Below are positions 8,143 to 17,139 of a DNA stretch of 64,000 nt, in pieces. Under the pieces are notes generated by a model. The model was not told the origin of the DNA and ran no database searches. It saw only the letters and a program-made list of their open reading frames with translations. The stretch's first letter is position 1. The number at the start of each line of letters is the position of its first letter. Source of the DNA: RGIG3178 sp942492795. GTDB lineage: Bacteria > Bacillota > Clostridia > Christensenellales > QAND01. Location of the stretch: the NCBI GenBank assembly GCA_942492795.1, contig OW818639.1, positions 2,356,001 to 2,420,000 of the forward strand. The letters are read 5' to 3'. A program made the position numbers and the translations under genes.

Positions 8143-10092
8143 TTAACTTTGATCGAACCTCATCCGCAGAATAAGTGCCGCATTCAGCACGCATAACAAC
8201 GCTACGCCGACATCCGCGAACACAGCCAAATAAATGGGGATAGTCCAGACGGTTGCCAGCAGGAGCACTCCTGTTTTAAACGCAAGCGCAAAAGCAATGT
8301 TCTGCCATACCGTGCGCTGTGTCCGCCTTGCGATAAGGATTCCGTCGCACAGGCTCATCAACCTGTCTGTCATCAGAACCATATCGGCTGATTCGATCGC
8401 AGCATCCTGTCCGATGCCCCCCATGGCAACGCCCGCATCCGCAGCAGCCAAAACCGGGGCATCGTTTATGCCATCCCCTACGAATAAGACCGGTTTGTTC
8501 CTATAGGTTTTCAGCGTTTCCCATTTATCTTGCGGCAGCAGCGAGTGACGCACATCGTCAATCCCTATTGCTTTTGCGATGCTTTGTGCCACCTTTTCAC
8601 GATCGCCTGTGAGCATACCTATGGTTTGTACGCCAAGCTTTTTCAGCACATCGATCGTTCGCGCCGCATCGCTTCGCAAGGTATCAGACACAACGACATA
8701 GCCAAGGAAGTCGCTTCCCCGTGAAACATAAATGACTGTATCTTCATTTTCAACCACGGGAATCGCAGCGCCCGCTCTTGCCATCAGTCTTCTGTTGCCA
8801 CAGAAATACAACTTGCCTTCGTGCTCTCCGGTAATTCCTTCGCCCGCAATTTCGTGCACGTTTTTAAAATCCAGGCAGCCTTCATGCTCCGCAATGCACT
8901 TTGCGATGGGATGGTTGCTGTGTGCTTCAAGGGATGATGTGATTTGCAGCAGCAACTGTTCGTCGATTTGAACAGGATGCACTTGCGAAATGGAGAACTC
9001 GCCTTTTGTCAGTGTGCCCGTCTTGTCAAAAACCATCGTCTTTGCCCGTTGCAAAACGCTGAAATACTCTGCGCCTTTAACCAGCAAGCCACGGCGGCTT
9101 GCCATGCCGATGCCGCCGAAATAGGCCATCGGCACGCTGATAACCAATGCGCATGGACAGGATACCACCAAAAAGGACAAGGCCTTGTGGGCATAGAAAG
9201 CGAAATTACCGAATAAGATCGTCGGTATAATGCATAGAAGCGCTGCCATGACCAGCACACAAGGCGTGTACACGCGGGCAAACTTAGTGATAAAAGCTTC
9301 TGTTGGAGCGCGATGTTGCTGCGCCTGACTTGTCAAAGTCAGAATTTTTTGCATCTCGCTGTCCATGAAGGCACGCAAAACTTCCGCCTCGATAACGCCG
9401 CCAAGATTAATGCCTCCTGCAAGCAGCATTTCACCTCGCCGTTTATTCTGCGGGAGTGATTCACCGGTCAATGCCGATAGGTTGACCTCGGCTTGCTCCG
9501 AAAGCAGCAGACAATCCAGCGGTATGCGTTCCCCATTTCGGACAATGATCTTCATGCCCACAAAGACGTCCGAAGGATCCATGTCCCGCTCTTGTTGGTC
9601 GATTATCACGTGCGCTGTGTCGGCGCGCAGTTTGAGCAATTCCTCAATGGATCGGCGCGCACCGTTGACGGCCCTCTGCTGAAGAGCCTCGCCAACACGA
9701 AAGAACAGCATGACGGCCACCGCTTCGTTCGAGTCGCCGATCGCCCAAGCACCCAGCGACGCTACTGCCATCAGGAAGTTTTCGTCCATCAGTGTTTTCC
9801 AATTTACGTGCGAAAATATGGCTTTGAAAACCGGCCATGCAAGCACCGCATAAGCCAAAATGTTCAGCGTTATCATAACATTTTGCATGAGCGGCAGAAA
9901 AACTGCCGCAACAAAAAGTATGGATCCTGCCGCGATTTGCAGCGCTTTGAGTCTTGCATGTCCTTTATCGTCTACCGTGTCCTGTTGGCAACCGCAAGAC
10001 GCGCATTCTGTTGTTTCGTTTCCCTGCGCGGAAAGTTCGCAATCATTGCCGCGGGAAATAGTATTGGCTTTATTCGCCGGCATTTCTACCAT
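8143..10092 (-). CDS. cadA: Heavy-metal P1B-type ATPase (Cd/Zn/Co exporter, CadA/ZntA-like)
   Basis: 649 residues. It has an actuator TGES motif (209-212), the SCPCAL metal-site helix (Cys312, Cys314), DKTGT with phospho-Asp356, the SNHP motif, GDGIND and a C-terminal membrane pair. CPC plus the paired cadC-type ArsR gene points to divalent soft-metal export (Cd, Zn, Pb) rather than copper. The usual N-terminal HMA ferredoxin-like domain is absent; in its place is a 50-residue polar tail with a CASCGCQ cluster (30-35) that could bind metal. GGAG eight bases upstream supports the start. The ArsR gene lies 82 bp upstream in the same direction, giving a regulator-pump operon. Confidence 0.92.
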   Translation of the reverse strand: MVEMPANKANTISRGNDCELSAQGNETTECASCGCQQDTVDDKGHARLKALQIAAGSILFVAAVFLPLMQNVMITLNILAYAVLAWPVFKAIFSHVNWKTLMDENFLMAVASLGAWAIGDSNEAVAVMLFFRVGEALQQRAVNGARRSIEELLKLRADTAHVIIDQQERDMDPSDVFVGMKIIVRNGERIPLDCLLLSEQAEVNLSALTGESLPQNKRRGEMLLAGGINLGGVIEAEVLRAFMDSEMQKILTLTSQAQQHRAPTEAFITKFARVYTPCVLVMAALLCIIPTILFGNFAFYAHKALSFLVVSCPCALVISVPMAYFGGIGMASRRGLLVKGAEYFSVLQRAKTMVFDKTGTLTKGEFSISQVHPVQIDEQLLLQITSSLEAHSNHPIAKCIAEHEGCLDFKNVHEIAGEGITGEHEGKLYFCGNRRLMARAGAAIPVVENEDTVIYVSRGSDFLGYVVVSDTLRSDAARTIDVLKKLGVQTIGMLTGDREKVAQSIAKAIGIDDVRHSLLPQDKWETLKTYRNKPVLFVGDGINDAPVLAAADAGVAMGGIGQDAAIESADMVLMTDRLMSLCDGILIARRTQRTVWQNIAFALAFKTGVLLLATVWTIPIYLAVFADVGVALLCVLNAALILRMRFDQS

Positions 10093-10174
10093 AGAAATCG
10101 CTCCTTGAAGCTTTGATTCTAACCATGCAAACGTACGTTTTGGATCATTCGCCGCGCATCAAGGCTATCGTTCT

Positions 10175-10702
10175 TCACTCGGGGCAAGAAAAGGAAAGAT
10201 GCTCCATTGCCATACCTATGATCGCGTTGATATGCCAATCATCCAGCGAGTAGAAGATGTTTTTGCCGCTGCGCCGCATTTTTACAATTCGCTGATGGTT
10301 CAAAACGCGCAAATGGTTGCTTATCGCCGGTTGGCTTAACTCAAGCAGTGTGCACAGGTCCGAAACGCACATTTCCCGAATGCTTAAGGCCTGAAGCAGC
10401 CTCAATCGTGTACCGTCCGACAATGCTTTGAAAAAATTGGACGCTATCAGAGAGGATGGATAATCCATGATAAGCGAGCGTATTTGTCCGATGGTGCGCA
10501 CCATGGTTCCCTGTTGAATCTCTTGAGTTTGTTCTGCAACAGGATGATCATGCAAAACGGTCTGGGCTCCATCGTCTTTGTTTTCAGCAGCCTGCTCTAT
10601 ACGATATACAGACGAATCGATATCCTGTTGTGTTTGCATGGATCCCAACGCCAATTCCGGCGTTGCATCGTCACGATCGAGTTCTGATGCACGTTCCGAC
10701 AT
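10175..10702 (-). CDS. ArsR/SmtB-family metal-sensing repressor (CadC-like)
   Basis: About 175 residues. The C-terminal 100 residues are a winged helix with LSDGTRLRLLQAL, the alpha3 segment EMCVSDLC and recognition helix SQPAISNHLRVL. The last helix holds DWHINAIIGMAMEH, matching the Asp/His alpha5 Zn site of SmtB/CzrA; two Cys in EMCVSDLC could form an alpha3 site. The 70-residue acidic N-terminal extension, with HDHP and few structured elements, is unusual. Start at 10702 is chosen because GGAGGAGG lies eight bases before it; the upstream ATG would put that site inside the gene. It should derepress the adjacent pump on metal binding. Confidence 0.87.
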   Translation of the reverse strand: MSERASELDRDDATPELALGSMQTQQDIDSSVYRIEQAAENKDDGAQTVLHDHPVAEQTQEIQQGTMVRTIGQIRSLIMDYPSSLIASNFFKALSDGTRLRLLQALSIREMCVSDLCTLLELSQPAISNHLRVLNHQRIVKMRRSGKNIFYSLDDWHINAIIGMAMEHLSFSCPE

Positions 10703-10721
10703 ATTCGCGACCTCCTCCAAC

Positions 10722-10739
10722 ATAATATCATTATATTAT
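10722..10739. promoter_or_regulatory. Candidate ArsR operator, 7-4-7 inverted repeat
   Basis: ATAATAT and ATATTAT arms flank CATT, in a very AT-rich promoter stretch 20 bp before the ArsR start. On the minus strand TTGCAT and TAATAT elements 17 bp apart lie just upstream. Position is right for autoregulation of the repressor-pump operon. Confidence 0.5.
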
Positions 10740-10849
10740 TATATATCTTTATATTATGCAACGTCTTTTGGTGAATCCGCCAAACCCAAATATCAAGATG
10801 CCTGAACAGATCGTTGACAAGCCTTTTGTGTTTCTCGGAAAACGAAAAC

Positions 10850-10873
10850 CACCGCCGGAGTTTTCCGGCGGTG
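10850..10873 (-). terminator. Terminator of the DUF1273 gene
   Basis: Ten-base-pair perfect hairpin CACCGCCGGA/TCCGGCGGTG followed on the minus strand by GGTTTTCG. Confidence 0.75.
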
Positions 10874-10908
10874 ATTGAAAGTTTGATATGCAGTGAAAAA
10901 CAGTGAAG

Positions 10909-11523
10909 CTACAATAGCTTGTCTGTTTGAATATGCGCTATCGTCAAACATCTCTCTTCCACGTCTTTTAAGAACTGTGGAGGCTTATTGCTTTGGTATA
11001 CCACCAAAGCATGGGAGCAATGCGCCAGAAGAGCTTGATTGAGAATATGCCGGGCACGACGTCCACCTCTTGTGGAGTCTGCATATACGATGTCATCGGC
11101 TTGTTTGCACAATGATACAAAATTCTCCATAAACAGCGCGCCAATTTCTCGTTTCATGTCCGGATGCGTCAAGCACGCGATAAGCCTTATCGGCTTGTCC
11201 GAAATGCTGCGTCGCGCGATGACGCGCTCGGCGACCATCAGATCGGCGCCCTGCTCCATCGGACATAGGAAATTCTCCATTCCCTGCTCGATCATATTGT
11301 CCACCCACAGATGGATCAGTCTGCGCAATTGGGGCGTGTGTTTGCCGTTTGGCAGCATGCCGTATGGAACCATCTCCTGCGTGTATCCATAACTGCAACA
11401 CGATGTTTCACGTCTCAAGCCCAACGCTGCCAATTGGTCCTCCAACAGTGCAAGCGACTCTTCTTCGCTTACACCAGCATCGAAATGGTAAATTTCTTCG
11501 ACAGATAAAACCATGTCAATCAT
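10909..11523 (-). CDS. SLOG-superfamily protein related to DUF1273/YpsA
   Basis: 204 residues. The second half follows the DUF1273 Rossmann-like SLOG pattern: an MEQGADLMVAERVI helix, an LIACLTHP strand, LCKQADDIVYA, a GGRRARHILNQALL segment where family members have a conserved nucleotide-site loop, and the final HALVVYQ strand. SLOG proteins bind nucleotides or related ligands, and Bacillus YpsA affects cell division. The first 80 residues are diverged and contain CCSYGY. It is a single-gene unit with its own terminator. Exact ligand is unknown. Confidence 0.65.
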   Translation of the reverse strand: MIDMVLSVEEIYHFDAGVSEEESLALLEDQLAALGLRRETSCCSYGYTQEMVPYGMLPNGKHTPQLRRLIHLWVDNMIEQGMENFLCPMEQGADLMVAERVIARRSISDKPIRLIACLTHPDMKREIGALFMENFVSLCKQADDIVYADSTRGGRRARHILNQALLAHCSHALVVYQSNKPPQFLKDVEERCLTIAHIQTDKLL

Positions 11524-11616
11524 CTTCTTTCTTGCAGTTTAATCACGATTGTAGCATATATTCTAAAATAGTCCAGTTTTTTTGTCTGTTTTGTCAAAAC
11601 TAGTGCTATTTCCTGT

Positions 11617-11636
11617 AATTTCTACAAATTTCGACA
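11617..11636 (-). repeat. Tandem 10-bp repeat, TGTCGAAATT + TGTAGAAATT
   Basis: Two head-to-tail decamers on the minus strand, about 95 bp before the DUF1273 start. The same decamer recurs upstream of cheW (47209-47258). Resembles tandem sites of a response regulator; TGTCGAA is also the Spo0A-box core. Confidence 0.45.
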
Positions 11637-11743
11637 GCATAGAATAAGAATTGTTGGGAAAAATGAATGATTTTGAAGAAGTTCCTTGCGTGGAAAACGC
11701 ATGTTATCGCCGGGAATATACATCCCGTCGCGGATATAGGGAC

Positions 11744-11789
11744 ACAAACGAGCGGGCGCACATCGTTGCATGCACGTCCGCTCGTTTGT
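11744..11789. terminator. Long inverted repeat downstream of trpB2
   Basis: Twelve-base perfect arms ACAAACGAGCGG/CCGCTCGTTTGT with a 22-base loop. No strong T-run on either strand, so this may be a processing or protein site. The gap 11524-11847 otherwise holds this hairpin, the one at 11804-11831 and the decamer pair. Confidence 0.45.
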
Positions 11790-11803
11790 ACATATCTGTG
11801 CAT

Positions 11804-11831
11804 CGCCGGCAAAGGCACAATTTTGCCGGCG
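11804..11831 (-). terminator. Hairpin just after trpB2 stop
   Basis: CGCCGGCAAA (11804-11813) pairs with TTTGCCGGCG (11822-11831), 17 bp past the stop codon of trpB2. Only weak T content follows. Confidence 0.45.
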
Positions 11832-11847
11832 GGCACGCCGTTTTGCC

Positions 11848-13215
11848 TTATTTGAAACTGGGCAGATCCGAAACGCCGCGCGCAAGATCTTCATCGGTCG
11901 GGATATAGTCTGTCATGGTTCCGTTCTGATAGGCCATGTAAGCGGACAGATCGAAATAACCTGTTCCGGATAAGCCAAAGATGATGGTTTTCTTCTCTCC
12001 GGTTTCTTTGCATTTTAACGCCTCATCCATGGCGGTGCAAATGGCATGCGCGCTTTCCGGCGCCGGGAGGATCCCTTCGCACTTTGCAAACTCCGTAGCC
12101 GCTTTGAATACGCGCGTCTGCTCCAGCGCAACCGCTTTGATATACCCGTCGTGGTACAGTTTGGATATGATGGGGGACATGCCATGATAACGCAGTCCGC
12201 CCGCATGGTTGGCGGATGGGATGAACCCGCTTCCCAGCGTATACATCTTCATCAGCGGCGTCGTCTTTCCCGTATCGCCGAAGTCCAGAGCATAGACGCC
12301 GCGGGTCAGTGTCGGGCAGGATGCGGGTTCGACCGCGATGATCTCGATATCGTTTTTGCCGTCGATTTTATCCGCCAAAAACGGAGAGATCAATCCGCCG
12401 AAGTTCGAACCTCCGCCGACGCAGCCGATCAAAACATCGGGCTTGATGCCATATAGATCGCACGCTATCTTGACTTCCTGACCGATGATGGTTTGGTGCA
12501 GCAGCACATGATTCAAAACGCTGCCCAGAACATAGCGGCAATTGTCCGTCTGCATTGCCACTTCCATCGCTTCGGAGATAGCGCAGCCAAGAGACCCCGT
12601 ATTGTTGGGATCCTTTTCTAAGATGGAACGCCCCGCTGCCGTAGTATTGGAGGGCGACGGGATGACCTTGGCGCCGTAGGTTTCGATGACCGCTTTGCGA
12701 TAGGGTTTCTGTTCGGAAGAGACTTTCACCATATAGACGGTAAGGTCGATGTCGTAAAAGGCACATGCCATCGCCAGAGCCGTTCCCCACTGCCCTGCGC
12801 CGGTCTCGGTCGTGACGCTTGTCAGGCCCTGTTTTTTGGCGTAATACACCTGTGCCGCAGCGGAATTGAGCTTGTGTGATCCGGATGTGTTCGTTCCCTC
12901 GAATTTGTAATAGATTTCAGCGGGTGTCTGCAGAAGCGCTTCGAGGCAATAAGCGCGAACCAGCGGCGAAGGCCGGTACATCTTGTAGAAATCCTGGATG
13001 CCCTGGGGGATTTCGATGTATTCGTCGGTTTCGTTGAGCTCCTGTTCAACCAAGTCCTTGCAAAACACTGCTTCGAGCATATCCGCCGTACACGGTTCAC
13101 CCGTACCCGGATGAATGAATGGTTCGGGCTGCTCTTTCATGCGCGCTCTGATGTTGTGCCAGCTTGTCGGCATTTGATCTTCGGTTAGGTAGATCTTGTA
13201 AGGTATTTTTGCCAT
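11848..13215 (-). CDS. trpB2: TrpB2-type tryptophan synthase beta chain (PLP enzyme)
   Basis: 455 residues, longer than classical TrpB and with the TrpB2 N-terminal extension (KIYLTEDQMPTSWHNI). The PLP lysine lies in GSHKLNSA (about Lys115), the ETGAGQWG loop binds substrate carboxylate, and GCVGGGSNFGG binds the cofactor phosphate. It condenses indole with serine to tryptophan; TrpB2 enzymes often lack a TrpA partner and may scavenge indole. No trpA is present. The tryptophan T-box directly upstream supports the assignment. The ATG at 13215 is nine bases after AGAGG; the ATG three codons earlier abuts that site. Confidence 0.93.
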   Translation of the reverse strand: MAKIPYKIYLTEDQMPTSWHNIRARMKEQPEPFIHPGTGEPCTADMLEAVFCKDLVEQELNETDEYIEIPQGIQDFYKMYRPSPLVRAYCLEALLQTPAEIYYKFEGTNTSGSHKLNSAAAQVYYAKKQGLTSVTTETGAGQWGTALAMACAFYDIDLTVYMVKVSSEQKPYRKAVIETYGAKVIPSPSNTTAAGRSILEKDPNNTGSLGCAISEAMEVAMQTDNCRYVLGSVLNHVLLHQTIIGQEVKIACDLYGIKPDVLIGCVGGGSNFGGLISPFLADKIDGKNDIEIIAVEPASCPTLTRGVYALDFGDTGKTTPLMKMYTLGSGFIPSANHAGGLRYHGMSPIISKLYHDGYIKAVALEQTRVFKAATEFAKCEGILPAPESAHAICTAMDEALKCKETGEKKTIIFGLSGTGYFDLSAYMAYQNGTMTDYIPTDEDLARGVSDLPSFK

Positions 13216-13242
13216 GATGTTCATCCTCTCTGATTTTGATAA

Positions 13243-13510
13243 TAAAAAAAGCCTTCATCCTCAAGGGACAAAGACTTAGCTCTGCGGTACCACCCAAATT
13301 GCGCTTTCGCGCCACTTTGCCTGCACGTTCATGCAGTCACCCCATTAACGGCGGGAGTCCCGTCAGTCATTACTCACGCAAGCGCTTTCCTACTGCCCTC
13401 ATAAGTCCATTCACCGCAGGTACCGCATCGACGATTCCACCATCCGCCGCTCTCTATACGCGTTTGCCCCCGGCTACTCTTCTTATTCGAAGGTTTTTCT
13501 ATTGATTTGT
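13243..13510 (-). promoter_or_regulatory. T-box leader, tryptophan-specific
   Basis: On the minus strand the leader contains the conserved T-box TGGTACCGCAGAGC (13278-13295) and, after it, a GTCTTTGTCC/GGATGAAGGC terminator hairpin (13251-13275) with a T-run (13243-13250). The specifier loop reads GAA-TGG-AC, placing a TGG tryptophan codon at 13409-13407. Uncharged tRNA-Trp should stabilise the antiterminator and allow trpB2 expression. Confidence 0.93.
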
Positions 13511-13514
13511 ATAA

Positions 13515-13543
13515 ACGATACAGCATCACAGCTTGGTTGTCAA
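13515..13543 (-). promoter_or_regulatory. Promoter of the T-box/trpB2 transcript
   Basis: TTGACA (13543-13538) and TATCGT (13520-13515) are 17 bases apart on the minus strand, immediately before the T-box leader. Confidence 0.7.
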
Positions 13544-13613
13544 TACGGATTTTTCAATCGATGCCGTATACCATAGTATGAAAGGACTTATAAATTGGAT
13601 ACAACTGTTGCTT

Positions 13614-15035
13614 TTAAGATTGGTGCATCAGCGGATTGCTGCTGTCCGATTGGAGAATGACCCGCGCCATCATCACGCCCATTGTGGATGACATCATCAG
13701 TCCGCGCGTCCATCCGCTTGCATCGCCAAGGCAAAACAGATTTTTAACGTTGGTTGAAAAATCGCTGTTCATCATCACGCGGTTTGAGTAGAACTTGATT
13801 TCAGGTGCATACAGAAGCGTCTCCGGACTGGCAAAGCCCGGCACGACCTTATCCATCGCCTGGATGAAATGGAGGATGTTTGTCAGGGTCCTGTACGGTA
13901 GCGCAGCCGAGATATCTCCTGCTACGGCATCCGGAAGCGTCGGCACGATATTGGAACGGCTTAATTCTTCCGTCCACGTCCGTTTGCCTTCCAATATATC
14001 GCCGTAGCGCTGAACGAGGATGGAACCGTTTGCGAGCATATTCACCATCTTGCCAACCATTTGCGCATAGGCAATCGGCTGATCAAACGGAACGGTAAAA
14101 TGATGGGTACACAGGATGGCAAGGTTGGTATTGTCAGATTTTTGGTCTTTGAAGGAATGTCCGTTCACCAATGCCAATCCTTCGTCATAGTTTTCCTGCA
14201 CAACATAGCCGCCCGGATTTTGACAGAAGGTTCGCACTTTGTTTTTAAACGGCAGCGGATACCCGATAAGTTTGGATTCGTACAACAATTCGTTGACCTC
14301 ATCCATGATCTCGTTGCGCACTTCCACGCGCACACCGATATCCACATTGCCGGCTTCGTGTTTGATTCCATGCTTGCGGCACTGATCATCCAACCATTGT
14401 GCTCCAAGTCTTCCGACAGACACAATGGTGCGATCGGCGCTGATTGTTATTTCCCCTTGTCTTGTTTGGATAACCGCTCCGGAACACTCCCCATTTTCCA
14501 CGATCAGGTCCTTGGCGCTTACATGGAATAGGATTTCAACGCCATGCTCCAGCAGGTACTGCTGCAGCTTGAAATAGATTTCTCTTGCCTTTTCCGTGCC
14601 CAGGTGGCGGATGGGACAATCCACCAGCTTCAACCCGCTGGCGATGGCACGCCGCCTTATATCCTTGATACGGTCGCGTTGATCCAAACCCTCCACATGT
14701 TCCTCTGCGCCGAAGCTCAAATAGATGCTGTCGGTATAGGGGATCATCTTTTCGACCACATCCTGCCCCACCAGCTGCGGCAGATCACCGCCGACTTCAT
14801 AGGAAAGTGACAGCTTTCCGTCGGAAAAAGCACCGGCGCCCGAGAATCCCGCCATGATATGGCAAGGCTCACAATGCGCACAAATTCCGGTATCCGTTTT
14901 AGGGCAATGACGTTTTTCCACGGGAAACCCTTGCTCCGCGATGAGAATACTTCGCTTTTCGCCCTTTTGCAGCAACTCATACGCCGTGAAGATGCCGGAG
15001 GGTCCGGCTCCGATGATCAAGATATCGTATTGCAT
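13614..15035 (-). CDS. FAD-dependent dehydrogenase (COG2509 type)
   Basis: 473 residues. The N-terminal dinucleotide fold is GAGPSGIFTAYE (about 8-19). A cysteine-containing stretch CPKTDTGICAHCEPC (about 44-58) is typical of this uncharacterised family, and the C-terminal FAD-closing segment LFCLGDASGWTRGL lies near 445. A second glycine-rich SVGRLGAQWL region supports a two-domain flavoprotein. Family members are annotated as FAD-dependent or NAD-utilising dehydrogenases of unknown substrate. GCGAGG five bases upstream supports the start. It stands between trpB2 and a GNAT gene, all on the minus strand; no functional link is evident. Confidence 0.82.
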   Translation of the reverse strand: MQYDILIIGAGPSGIFTAYELLQKGEKRSILIAEQGFPVEKRHCPKTDTGICAHCEPCHIMAGFSGAGAFSDGKLSLSYEVGGDLPQLVGQDVVEKMIPYTDSIYLSFGAEEHVEGLDQRDRIKDIRRRAIASGLKLVDCPIRHLGTEKAREIYFKLQQYLLEHGVEILFHVSAKDLIVENGECSGAVIQTRQGEITISADRTIVSVGRLGAQWLDDQCRKHGIKHEAGNVDIGVRVEVRNEIMDEVNELLYESKLIGYPLPFKNKVRTFCQNPGGYVVQENYDEGLALVNGHSFKDQKSDNTNLAILCTHHFTVPFDQPIAYAQMVGKMVNMLANGSILVQRYGDILEGKRTWTEELSRSNIVPTLPDAVAGDISAALPYRTLTNILHFIQAMDKVVPGFASPETLLYAPEIKFYSNRVMMNSDFSTNVKNLFCLGDASGWTRGLMMSSTMGVMMARVILQSDSSNPLMHQS

Positions 15036-15076
15036 GTTGGCCTCGCTTCTTATGGTCCTTCGGATGATATTGTCTT

Positions 15077-15919
15077 TTATTCAAACCCAATCGGTTGGTC
15101 GTCATTCGCTTTTTTGGGGATCAGCATCAAGTAATCGCCCACCCTATGAAAACCGATGCGTTCATAGATGCGGCCGGCCTGCGGATTGTCGTAGAAAAGG
15201 CACAGAAACTTGAGTCCGCTTTCAAACACGTTTTGACAAAGCGCCATGAGGACATGTGTTGCCAATCCCTGCTTTTCAAATGCCGGCAGCGTACAAACAC
15301 CGGTGATCATGGCACTGCGGCTGTTTTGTGCCGTTGTTTGCGCATAGCTTACCGGTCTAGCATCCACGAATGCTCCGATGCCGATGCCGCCGCATGTGAG
15401 ATTCTGTTCCAAAAGAGCCGTCTGTTCCGCTTCCTGCCCGATGTATTGATCCCGGAACTGCTTAATTTGGCAATACAGCGAAACGATATCCCGGGCATTG
15501 CTGGGATCAACACGGCGAATAACAGCCTTTGGATTCCGATCATCCTTTGGCTTTTGGATGGCATCGCACCGTGCAAGGATCGTCATCCGGGGGGTCATGT
15601 CTTGAAAATAGGGGATCAGTTTTTCTATAACGCTGCCCTTGCCGTTGATGCCTTTATAGGCATGCTTTTTAATGTAGGATGCCACAGAAGCCGCATCGTA
15701 CGCCAGCTGCTGTGCATAAACCACAAAATACTTCCCAAAACGAAGCGTCACGCTGTCCCAACGGTTGTCGATTTCGTGTACCGCAACGCTTGCAAGTTCC
15801 CCTTGCAGGCCAAAGTTTTCCACATCGCCGATGATGAACAGGTTATACGCTTCGTCTGTTTGAAGATAGCGCATAAGCGTTTCCCTATCGGCATCCGTCA
15901 ACAAGCGCAAGTCAAACAC
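15077..15919 (-). CDS. GNAT-family N-acetyltransferase, two-domain
   Basis: 280 residues. The C-terminal half is a canonical GNAT fold with the acetyl-CoA loop region VCTLPAFEKQGLATHVLMAL and the closing CLFYDNPQAGRIYERIGF strand. The N-terminal half is a second, degenerate GNAT-like lobe. Acceptor substrate cannot be told. The frame opens with GTG at 15919, but GAGGTG lies six bases before an in-frame TTG at 15910, which may be the real start. Confidence 0.82.
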   Translation of the reverse strand: MFDLRLLTDADRETLMRYLQTDEAYNLFIIGDVENFGLQGELASVAVHEIDNRWDSVTLRFGKYFVVYAQQLAYDAASVASYIKKHAYKGINGKGSVIEKLIPYFQDMTPRMTILARCDAIQKPKDDRNPKAVIRRVDPSNARDIVSLYCQIKQFRDQYIGQEAEQTALLEQNLTCGGIGIGAFVDARPVSYAQTTAQNSRSAMITGVCTLPAFEKQGLATHVLMALCQNVFESGLKFLCLFYDNPQAGRIYERIGFHRVGDYLMLIPKKANDDQPIGFE

Positions 15920-15964
15920 CTCGAAATTCTTTCATTTATGGCAGGGTATCGAATCTTTTGCCCG

Positions 15965-17017
15965 TTATCTTTGGAGCGATTGCTTTGCCGCAAGATAATG
16001 GTCGCGGCACATTTCCAACAGTGTATGCCGCGCTAAAAAGCCCAATTCCGTTGCCGCTTTTTGCACATCCGCGTAGCATACGGCGATGTCCCCTTCCCGG
16101 CGGCCTGTCATCTCGTATGGGACAGATACCCCGGTAGCCGTCCTGAATGCGTCGAGGACCTCTAAAACCGTGTTTCCGCGGCCTGTTCCGAGGTTGTAGA
16201 TCTCAACGCCCGTCTTGAGCTTCTCCAACGCCAACACATGGCCGTCGGCCACGTCACAGACATGGATGTAGTCGCGCTCACAGGTGCCGTCCCGCGTCGG
16301 ATAGTCGCTTCCAAACACATACAGCTTCTCGCGTTGGCCCAAAGCCGCCTGAACGACCAATGGCAACAGGTTGTTGGGAATACCCTTGGGGTTTTCTCCC
16401 AAAAGATAGCTTTGATGCGCTCCGAGCGGATTGAAATAGCGCAGTATCCCAATGCTCAACGCCTTCGCATCGCTTTGATCGGCGATGCCTTCATGCCAAT
16501 GTGACGCTGCCGCCGCTGCATCCAAAAGAAAGCGTTCACATATCGCCTTGCTCCAGCCGTAGGGATTGCAGCCCGAAGTTGCCATCCCTTCGACAAAGGG
16601 CGGTATACCGTCCCCATACACCGTGGCGGATGAGCTGAAAATGATGCGCGACACCCCGCTTTGCGCCATTGCCTTTAAAACGGACAGCAAGCCCCCAACG
16701 TTGACATCATAGTACCAAACCGGTTTATGAACGCTTTCGCCGACCGCTTTCTTCGCAGCGAAGTGCATGACTGTATCGATGGCATTTGTCCGCATTGTTT
16801 CGATCAATTTAGCGGTATCCCGGACATCGCCCAAAACAAACGAAAACCTGGCCTCCCGCTGTGATCGAAGTCCTGCCGCTTCGCATATCCTATCCGCTAC
16901 GGATGGATCCGCATTGGAGGCATCATCGTAAACAACCACGTTTTGCCCCGCATCCAGCAAAGCCACGCAAGCATGGCTTCCAATGTATCCCAATCCGCCT
17001 GTCACAAGAATGCTCAT
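15965..17017 (-). CDS. galE: UDP-glucose 4-epimerase
   Basis: 350 residues of extended short-chain dehydrogenase. The NAD motif is GGLGYIGS (7-14), SSSATVYG supplies the catalytic Ser near 130, and Y153-GWSK157 is the catalytic pair. NPYGWSK, LRYFNPLGAH and YNLGTGRG are GalE hallmarks. It interconverts UDP-glucose and UDP-galactose (or the GlcNAc forms). It sits 120 bp from a polyprenyl-phosphate sugar transferase, so it probably feeds surface polysaccharide. AGGAGC precedes the ATG at 17017; a longer frame adding six residues is less likely. Confidence 0.94.
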   Translation of the reverse strand: MSILVTGGLGYIGSHACVALLDAGQNVVVYDDASNADPSVADRICEAAGLRSQREARFSFVLGDVRDTAKLIETMRTNAIDTVMHFAAKKAVGESVHKPVWYYDVNVGGLLSVLKAMAQSGVSRIIFSSSATVYGDGIPPFVEGMATSGCNPYGWSKAICERFLLDAAAAASHWHEGIADQSDAKALSIGILRYFNPLGAHQSYLLGENPKGIPNNLLPLVVQAALGQREKLYVFGSDYPTRDGTCERDYIHVCDVADGHVLALEKLKTGVEIYNLGTGRGNTVLEVLDAFRTATGVSVPYEMTGRREGDIAVCYADVQKAATELGFLARHTLLEMCRDHYLAAKQSLQR

Positions 17018-17139
17018 GTTTCTGCTCCTTATCATAATTGCTCAAAAAGACATGCGCCATAATTTCCCGGGCGCACAGAAGGCCGTATCGGGATGATCCC
17101 ACGGCCTTGAAGTGTAGCTTGTATTGTGATTCTGACGAA

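Noticed and set aside
9493..10116. A 207-residue plus-strand frame over the metal ATPase.
   Set aside because: Shadow of the P-type ATPase coding strand; composition rich in Arg/His/Cys and no motif.
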